Below are positions 6,928 to 11,770 of a DNA stretch of 11,770 nucleotides, in pieces; the first letter of the stretch is position 1, and every line of letters starts with the position of its first letter. The stretch lies in NCBI GenBank assembly GCA_020028535.1, contig JAIBHM010000039.1, forward strand, positions 1-11,770, in the 5' to 3' direction. The notes beneath the pieces were generated by a model. That model searched no databases. It was not told the DNA's origin and saw nothing but the letters and a program-made list of their open reading frames with translations. Position numbers and translations under genes: made by a program. Origin of the DNA: Armatimonadota bacterium. Lineage in GTDB: Bacteria; Sysuimicrobiota; Sysuimicrobiia; Sysuimicrobiales; Kaftiobacteriaceae.

Positions 6928-9265
6928 GCGGACCATCCGAATTTTGGAGTTCCCAAAGATCCGGGAGCGTCTGGCCGGCAAAACCGTGAGCGCGGCCGGG
7001 CGTGAGCGGGCGCAGACGCTGCTTCCGGCCGTGGACGCGCACGAGGTCCGATCCGGGCTGGACGAAACCGGAGAGGCGATGGCGCTGATGGCCGGCGCTG
7101 AGGTTCCGTTGCGCGGGACCAGCGACATCCGGGACGCTCTCCAGCGCGCGGCGATCGGCTCCACCCTCGATCCACAAGACCTCCTGGGTATCCACGACAC
7201 CCTGCACACCATGCGGCAGTGCAAAGGTTTTGTCCAGGCGCGGTCCGAGCACGCGCCCGGGCTTGCTGATCTCGCCCGGCGCATGGGCACGTTCGAGGCG
7301 CTGGAGAACGCCATCCGACACACTGTCGCCGACGATGGTTCCATCCCCGACAGCGCCAGCTCAGATCTGGGCCGGATCCGCCGCGAGCAGCGCATCACGC
7401 ATACGCGGATGCGTGAGAAGCTCGAGGAGCTCGTGCGGGGACAATATGCCCGTATGCTTCAGGACCCGATTATCACCTCGCGCGGCGACCGGTACGTCCT
7501 CCCGGTTCGCCAGGAGTTTAAGGGCTCGTTTCCCGGTGTGCTGCACGATCAGTCGAGCAGCGGGGCTACAGCGTTTATGGAACCGCTTGCCGTCGTCCCG
7601 CTCGGCAACCGCCTCCGCGAGCTGGAGATCGAGGAACGCGAGGAGATTGCGCGGCTGCTGCGCGAGCTCAGCGTGCGGATCGGCGAAGCATCGCCCGAGA
7701 TTCGCCGCTCGTATGAGGCGCTGGGGCAGATCGACTTTGCCGTCGCGAAAGCGCTGCTGGCAGAGACAATGCGCGCCACGAAACCGGCACTGCGAGAAGA
7801 CGGCGCGCTCAGGTTTCTCCAGGCCCGCCATCCGCTGCTCACCGGCGACGTCGTCCCGATCGACGTCTGGCTGGGCGACGAGTTCACGACCCTGGTCATT
7901 ACCGGCCCCAACACGGGCGGGAAGACCGTCACCCTCAAGACGCTCGGCCTGCTTGCCCTCATGGCGCAGGCCGGGCTGTACGTCCCCGCGGCGGAGGGGT
8001 CGGAGGCTACGGTGTTCCCACAGGTGTTCGCGGACATCGGGGACGAGCAGAGCATCGAACAGTCGCTATCGACGTTCTCCTCGCACATGGGGGCGATCGT
8101 CGGCATTCTCAAGCAGGTGCAACGCCGGGCGCTGGTGCTCCTGGACGAGATCGGCGCCGGGACCGATCCGACGGAAGGCGTCGCCCTCGCCCGCGCCCTC
8201 ATCGAGCATCTTCACGCGCGGGAGATCCGCACAGTAGTCACCACCCACTACAACGAGCTCAAATCCCTGGCCTACACACATCAGGGGATTCAGAACGCGT
8301 CCGTCGAGTTCGATACCGAAACGCTGCGTCCCACCTACCGGCTGCTCATCGGCCTGCCCGGCCGCAGCAATGCGCTCGTCATCGCCTCGCGTCTGGGCCT
8401 GGATCCCGCCGTCGTGGACAAGGCGCGCCAGCTGCTCGGGGCAAAAGCGGTCGAGATTGACCGGATCCTGAGCGACATCGAAGCGGACCGCAAGGCCTAC
8501 GAGTATGAGCTCGAGCAGGCGGCCCGTCTGCGCGTGGAAGCCGATACGATGCGCACGAGGTCGCAGGGCGAGCTCGAACGGCTGCGCACCGAGCGGAAAC
8601 AAATCCTTGCGCGCGCCAAGGAAGATGCCGAGGCGATGCTCGCGCGGGCGCGGCGGGAAGTGGACGCGATCATCGAGCGGCTGAAAGTTGCCGGGACGGT
8701 TCCGGCCGTGCAAGAAGCGAGAGCGTCTCTGGGCCGACTTCGGGAAGAGCTCGAGCATGTCGCGGAAGTGCCCAATGCGGAAGAGGGCGAGTCATTGACG
8801 GACGCGCGCCCCGGGCAGCCGGTGTTCATCGTGTCGCTGAAGCGCACGGGGACGGTCCTGGCGCCCCCTGATGCCAAAGGCGAGGTTGAGGTCGAGGCCG
8901 GCGGGATGCGGGTCAAAGTCGGTCTCGCGGGGCTTCGAACCGCGGGCCCCCCGCATGAGCCTTCGCCTGTTGATGCTGCTCCCCGTCAGGGCAACATCAC
9001 AACCGCCGAGCCGGTGCCGATGTCGCTCAGCCTGCGGGGCGACAGGGTAGACGAAGCGATTCCCAAGCTCGACAAGTACCTCGATGAAGCGTTTGTCGCG
9101 CGCCTGCCGAAGGTGACGATCATCCACGGCAAGGGAACCGGAGCGCTGCGCAAGGCGGTGCACGAGTTCTTGAGCAGTCACCCGTACGTGAAGACCTACC
9201 GCCTCGGAGAGCGCGGGGAGGGGGAGGCCGGCGCCACCGTCGTCGAACTCGACGTGATGCTATAA
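6920..9265 (+). CDS. mutS2: MutS2 ATPase with C-terminal Smr domain
   Basis: This 781-residue MutS-family protein lacks the N-terminal mismatch-recognition domains of MutS. MutS2 proteins suppress homologous recombination by acting on branched DNA, and B. subtilis MutS2 also splits collided ribosomes. The N-terminal core has RGDRYVLPVRQE and the clamp-like region. The Walker A motif is GPNTGGKT (329-336), and STFSSHM follows. Walker B is LVLLDE (Asp409, Glu410) followed by IGAGTDPTEG, then THYNELKSLAY. A long charged, Arg/Glu-rich coiled-coil segment covers about 510-620, then a small beta-rich linker (about 640-690). The Smr domain (about 700-781) has HGKGTGALR (from His736). Its LDLRG motif reads LSLRG (703-707), with Ser704 for Asp. 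The start is ATG 6920, inside the preceding gene, with GAGG at 6907-6910. The frame is intact. Confidence 0.98.
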   Translation: MDERTIRILEFPKIRERLAGKTVSAAGRERAQTLLPAVDAHEVRSGLDETGEAMALMAGAEVPLRGTSDIRDALQRAAIGSTLDPQDLLGIHDTLHTMRQCKGFVQARSEHAPGLADLARRMGTFEALENAIRHTVADDGSIPDSASSDLGRIRREQRITHTRMREKLEELVRGQYARMLQDPIITSRGDRYVLPVRQEFKGSFPGVLHDQSSSGATAFMEPLAVVPLGNRLRELEIEEREEIARLLRELSVRIGEASPEIRRSYEALGQIDFAVAKALLAETMRATKPALREDGALRFLQARHPLLTGDVVPIDVWLGDEFTTLVITGPNTGGKTVTLKTLGLLALMAQAGLYVPAAEGSEATVFPQVFADIGDEQSIEQSLSTFSSHMGAIVGILKQVQRRALVLLDEIGAGTDPTEGVALARALIEHLHAREIRTVVTTHYNELKSLAYTHQGIQNASVEFDTETLRPTYRLLIGLPGRSNALVIASRLGLDPAVVDKARQLLGAKAVEIDRILSDIEADRKAYEYELEQAARLRVEADTMRTRSQGELERLRTERKQILARAKEDAEAMLARARREVDAIIERLKVAGTVPAVQEARASLGRLREELEHVAEVPNAEEGESLTDARPGQPVFIVSLKRTGTVLAPPDAKGEVEVEAGGMRVKVGLAGLRTAGPPHEPSPVDAAPRQGNITTAEPVPMSLSLRGDRVDEAIPKLDKYLDEAFVARLPKVTIIHGKGTGALRKAVHEFLSSHPYVKTYRLGERGEGEAGATVVELDVML

Positions 9266-9273
9266 TTTTCGGG
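9258..9273 (+). promoter_or_regulatory. Candidate extended -10 promoter for tyrS
   Basis: TGCTATAAT (9258-9266) is a perfect consensus -10 hexamer with the extended TGn element. It spans the mutS2 stop codon TAA (9263-9265). No convincing -35 is present at the normal distance, which is tolerable for an extended -10. The expected transcription start is near 9273, leaving only about 8 bases before the tyrS ATG and no clear Shine-Dalgarno site. Chance is less likely in DNA this rich in GC, but no transcript data support it. Confidence 0.55.
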
Positions 9274-9280
9274 ACATCCG

Positions 9281-10474
9281 ATGAAGACGCCCTCCCCCGA
9301 AGCGCAGCTCGATCTGCTCAAACGCGGCACCGTCGAGATCATCTCCGAGCAAGACCTGCTCGCCAAGCTCAGAACCGCCCGCCCGCTCCGCGTCAAGCTC
9401 GGCGTGGACCCGAGCGCCCCGGACATTCACCTCGGGATCGCCGTCGTGCTCCGAAAATTGCGGCAGTTCCAGGACCTCGGCCACGAGGCCATCCTTGTTG
9501 TGGGAGACTTCACGGCGCTGATCGGCGACCCGTCCGAACGCAAGCGGACGCGTCCCATGCTGCGGCGCGAGGACATCGAGAAGAACGTCGCCACCTACCG
9601 GGATCAATACAGCCGGATCCTTGATCCCAAGAAAACACGCGTCGTCTTCAACAGTCAGTGGCTGGCACCGATGCGTTTTGAGGATGTCATCCGCCTCGGA
9701 GCCAAAACCACGGTCGCCCGGGTGCTGGAGCGTGATGACTTCGCGAACCGTCTGCGCTCCGGCGTGCCGATCTTCATGCACGAACTGCTCTACCCGCTCT
9801 GCCAGGCGATGGACTCGGTCCAGTTGCAGGCCGACGTGGAGTTGGGCGGGACCGACCAAAAGTTCAATAATCTCATGGGCCGCGATCTGCAGCGGGAATT
9901 CGGCCAGGAGCCGCAGGTGGTCATGCTCACGCCGCTGCTCGTCGGGCTCGACGGCGTTGAGAAGATGAGCAAGAGCCTCGGTAACGCCATCGGGATTACC
10001 GATCCCCCTGAGGAAATGTACGGGAAAGTCATGTCCATTCCCGACGAGCTGATTGCGCACTACTTTGAGTTCGCCACCGAGGTTCCGATCGATGAGGTGG
10101 CGGGACTCCAGCCTCGCGATGCCAAGGCGCGTCTCGCCCGCGAGATCGTGACCGTATGGCACGGCGCAAAGAAAGCCAAGGAGGCCGAAGAGGCATTCGA
10201 GCGGGTCTTCAAAGGGAAGGAACTACCCGCGGAGATCCCCGAAGCGCCGGTCGGACGTGACGAGCTAAAGCACGGCAAGATCAAGATCGTAGATCTGCTG
10301 GTGCGCGCGGGCCTGGCGGAGTCAAAAAGCGAGGCCCGGCGTCTGGTTTCGCAGGGCGGCGTCAGCCTGGATGGGGGACGAGTCAGACAGCCCGACGCTG
10401 AGATCGCGGTGACAGACGGCCTGGTGCTGCGGGTCGGGCGCCGCCGGTTCGCGAGAATCAGGCTCGACAGGTAG
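9281..10474 (+). CDS. tyrS: Tyrosyl-tRNA synthetase, Thermus-like type
   Basis: This cytoplasmic class I synthetase charges tRNA-Tyr with tyrosine; 397 residues. The Rossmann catalytic fold begins with RVKLGVDPSAPDIHLG. The HIGH motif is HLGI at 50-53, with Ile53 where the second His is expected (codon ATC at 9437-9439). Further conserved segments are LRKLRQFQDLGH, GDFTALIGDPS, the Tyr-binding stretch LELGGTDQKFN-like (VELGGTDQKFNNLMGRD), and KMSKS at 228-232. The helical anticodon-binding region follows, then a C-terminal S4 RNA-binding domain (about 335-397) with LVRAGLAESKSEARRLV. The overall pattern resembles Thermus/Deinococcus TyrRS rather than B. subtilis TyrS. The ATG lies 15 bases after mutS2 without a clear SD; a nearby extended -10 may give it its own very short leader. 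No T-box precedes it. Confidence 0.97.
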   Translation: MKTPSPEAQLDLLKRGTVEIISEQDLLAKLRTARPLRVKLGVDPSAPDIHLGIAVVLRKLRQFQDLGHEAILVVGDFTALIGDPSERKRTRPMLRREDIEKNVATYRDQYSRILDPKKTRVVFNSQWLAPMRFEDVIRLGAKTTVARVLERDDFANRLRSGVPIFMHELLYPLCQAMDSVQLQADVELGGTDQKFNNLMGRDLQREFGQEPQVVMLTPLLVGLDGVEKMSKSLGNAIGITDPPEEMYGKVMSIPDELIAHYFEFATEVPIDEVAGLQPRDAKARLAREIVTVWHGAKKAKEAEEAFERVFKGKELPAEIPEAPVGRDELKHGKIKIVDLLVRAGLAESKSEARRLVSQGGVSLDGGRVRQPDAEIAVTDGLVLRVGRRRFARIRLDR

Positions 10475-10490
10475 TCTTTCACTACGGAGG
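10472..10490 (+). promoter_or_regulatory. Shine-Dalgarno site and weak -10 for the M20 gene
   Basis: GGAGG at 10486-10490, within GGAGGGTGG, is the strongest ribosome-binding site in the window. It lies 12 bases before ATG 10503, while the GTG at 10491 touches it directly and could not be used with it. The TGG at 10492-10494 lies closer to the ATG. TAGTCT (10472-10477), overlapping the tyrS stop, is a possible -10 but has no good -35; that part is weak. Confidence 0.5.
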
Positions 10491-10502
10491 GTGGATGTAC
10501 AC

Positions 10503-11657
10503 ATGCGTGATGATGTCCTCAAGGCAGTTGATGCGGCCTCGGGCGAACTCATAGAGCTGGCCAAACGCATCCACGCCAACCCGGAAGTGGCATTCCAGGA
10601 GGTCAAGGCCGCTCAATGGCTCAGTGAGATGCTCGAGCGGCGCGGGTTCAAGGTCGAACGCGGAGTTGCCCAGCTGCCCACGGCGTTCAGGGCAGAGATG
10701 AGCGGCGACGGCGCTCGCCCGGCCGTGGCCTTCCTCGCGGAGTACGACGCGCTTCCAGAAATCGGCCACGCCTGCGGCCACAACCTGATCTGCACGGCCG
10801 CGCTCGGCGCCGGCATCGGACTCGCCGCGGTCTCGGCGCGGCTCCCAGGCAAGGTCGTGGTGCTGGGCACGCCGGCGGAAGAGGGCGGGGGAGGCAAGGT
10901 GGTCATGCTGCAGCGCGGGGTCTTCGCGGGGATCGACGCCGCGCTGATGTTCCATCCCGCGAGTTACACACTGGCCATGCGACCCTCACTCGCTTCGTGG
11001 CGGCTGAAGGTGAAGTTCCTGGGCAAGGCGGCGCACGCCGCATCAGCGCCCCACGAGGGCATCAACGCGCTGGACGCGCTCATCCAGATGTTCGTGAACA
11101 TCGGTCTGCTCCGGCAGCAGCTGCGCGAGGACGCCCGTGTTCACGGGATCATCACCTACGGAGGTGCGGCGGCGAACATCATCCCCGATCGCGCGGAGGC
11201 GACGTTCAGCATCCGCGCAATCGATCGCGCGTATGCGACGGAGGCGCTGGAGAAAGTCATCGACTGCGGCCGGGCTGCGGCCACAGCGACTCGCGCGAAG
11301 TTTGAGTTCGAGAAGACAAAGGGCTACGATGCTATGAAGCCCAACCGTCCCCTGGGCGACGCGTTCGCGCGGAACCTGGAGAGCCTGGGATGGCCGATCG
11401 ATCCGCTCCCGGAGCGCCCGAAGATGGGCTCGACCGACATGGGCGACGTCAGCCAGCAAATCCCGGCCATTCATCCCTACTTGATCATCGGCAAGGATAT
11501 TGTCGGTCACAGTCTGGAGTTCCGCGAGGCGGCGCTCACGGAGCAGGGATTCAAGGCGATGCTCACCGCCGCAAAGGCGATGGCGCTCACGGGGTTGGAC
11601 GTGCTGACGAATCCGACGTTTCTGAAAGAGATCAGGGCGGGTTTTCACCCAGGTTGA
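10503..11657 (+). CDS. M20 family amidohydrolase, PM20D2/Xaa-Arg dipeptidase-like
   Basis: This is a metal-dependent amide or dipeptide hydrolase of 384 residues from ATG 10503 (388 from GTG 10491). Using 10503, the signature EYDALPEIGHACGHN carries Cys91 and His93. Glu126 (general base) and Glu127 (ligand) follow in PAEEGGGG, then His151 in FHPAS and His336 in VGHSLEF. The dimerisation (lid) domain lies in the middle, with GKAAHAASAPHEGINALDA and ITYGGAAANIIPDRAE. The EYDALPEIGHACGHN signature resembles PM20D2 and related Xaa-Arg dipeptidases and aminobenzoyl-glutamate hydrolases. Exact substrate cannot be read; cleavage of a small dipeptide or N-acyl amino acid is inferred. No signal peptide is visible. 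It follows tyrS by 28 bases, so they may be cotranscribed. A hairpin overlaps its stop codon, and the next gene is a tRNA with its own promoter. Confidence 0.9.
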   Translation: MRDDVLKAVDAASGELIELAKRIHANPEVAFQEVKAAQWLSEMLERRGFKVERGVAQLPTAFRAEMSGDGARPAVAFLAEYDALPEIGHACGHNLICTAALGAGIGLAAVSARLPGKVVVLGTPAEEGGGGKVVMLQRGVFAGIDAALMFHPASYTLAMRPSLASWRLKVKFLGKAAHAASAPHEGINALDALIQMFVNIGLLRQQLREDARVHGIITYGGAAANIIPDRAEATFSIRAIDRAYATEALEKVIDCGRAAATATRAKFEFEKTKGYDAMKPNRPLGDAFARNLESLGWPIDPLPERPKMGSTDMGDVSQQIPAIHPYLIIGKDIVGHSLEFREAALTEQGFKAMLTAAKAMALTGLDVLTNPTFLKEIRAGFHPG

Positions 11658-11664
11658 CCCGCCC
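11635..11664 (+). other. Hairpin spanning the stop of the M20 gene
   Basis: GGGCGGGT (11635-11642) and ACCCGCCC (11657-11664) form a perfect 8-base inverted repeat around a 14-base loop. The TGA stop lies at 11655-11657. No T-run follows, so it is not a classical intrinsic terminator. It also covers the -35 of the tRNA promoter. It may protect the 3' end, or slow polymerase; chance pairing in GC-rich DNA is possible. Confidence 0.45.
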
Positions 11665-11682
11665 CAGACCCGTGGCTATACT
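11654..11682 (+). promoter_or_regulatory. Promoter for tRNA-Ile
   Basis: TTGACC (-35, 11654-11659) and TATACT (-10, 11677-11682) are separated by exactly 17 bases, a near-ideal housekeeping sigma promoter. The start should be near 11689, about 25 bases before the tRNA. The -35 overlaps the stop codon of the M20 gene. Confidence 0.82.
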
Positions 11683-11713
11683 TGCACTGTACTTCCCGCG
11701 AAAGTCTCCGCGT

Positions 11714-11770
11714 GGGCCCTTAGCTCAGGTGGTGAGAGCGCACCCCTGATAAGGGTGAGGTCCGTGGTTC
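11714..11770 (+). tRNA. tRNA-Ile (anticodon GAT), cut by the window end
   Basis: The 5' acceptor strand GGGCCCT (11714-11720) is followed by the D arm GCTC/GAGC (11723-11726/11736-11739). The anticodon stem is CACCC/GGGTG (11741-11745/11753-11757) with loop CTGATAA. Anticodon GAT is at 11748-11750 and decodes ATC/ATT. The variable loop AGGTC and the T arm 5' strand CGTGG then TTC end the window. The 3' third is outside, so acceptor closure cannot be checked. A tRNA-Ala often follows such a gene in bacteria; that cannot be seen here. Confidence 0.95.

Noticed and set aside
10491..10502. GTG at 10491 as the M20 start
   Set aside because: It abuts the GGAGG site with no spacer. ATG 10503 lies at a workable distance, and the four residues lost are not part of any motif.
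11714..11770. Start of an rRNA operon spacer, given tRNA-Ile(GAT)
   Set aside because: No 16S sequence precedes it and the tRNA has its own promoter, so an rRNA spacer is not supported in this window.

Overview
The window is a GC-rich, gene-dense piece of a bacterial chromosome. Every supported gene lies on the + strand, with almost no intergenic space. A T-box leader precedes pheS, and pheT, cvpA, polX and mutS2 follow in that order. From memory, this matches the Bacillota core block pheS-pheT-(rnhC)-(zapA)-cvpA-polX-mutS2. Together with the high GC and the lack of any gene with a transferred look, it suggests a high-GC lineage on the Bacillota/Terrabacteria side, possibly an uncultured phylum. 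The phylum assignment is inference; a marker-gene tree would settle it.

Layout. 1-122: 3' half of a T-box leader, with a complete antiterminator and a competing intrinsic terminator. 134-3183: pheS and pheT, the two subunits of phenylalanyl-tRNA synthetase, overlapping by one base (TAATG). 3196-3711: cvpA, a small four-helix membrane protein whose GTG sits where an extended -10 would start transcription, so it may be leaderless. 3718-9265: a repair-flavoured run of overlapping genes: polX, a 3-methyladenine DNA glycosylase (mpg), an orphan alkaline-phosphatase-superfamily metalloenzyme, and mutS2. 9281-10474: tyrS, with an extended -10 overlapping the mutS2 stop codon. 10503-11657: an M20 amidohydrolase resembling the PM20D2/Xaa-Arg dipeptidase group, with the strongest Shine-Dalgarno site in the window. 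11714-11770: the 5' part of tRNA-Ile(GAT), with its own promoter overlapping the end of the amidohydrolase gene.

How the genes fit together. Two aminoacyl-tRNA synthetases flank a base-excision-repair-like cassette. The Mpg glycosylase would create abasic sites. PolX carries both polymerase and PHP nuclease domains and could act on those sites next. MutS2 acts on branched or recombining DNA or on collided ribosomes. Phe starvation should raise transcription through the whole run via the T-box, while internal promoters at cvpA and tyrS may uncouple the downstream genes.

Most notable points: (1) PheT appears to lack the EMAP-II-like tRNA-binding domain usual in bacterial PheT, while keeping its editing residues; (2) TyrS has Ile in place of the second His of the HIGH motif; (3) extended -10 elements sit almost on the start codons of cvpA and tyrS; (4) a metalloenzyme of unknown substrate, with a full set of metal ligands, is locked by overlaps between mpg and mutS2. 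No CRISPR array, insertion sequence, phage gene or clearly new multigene system is visible.
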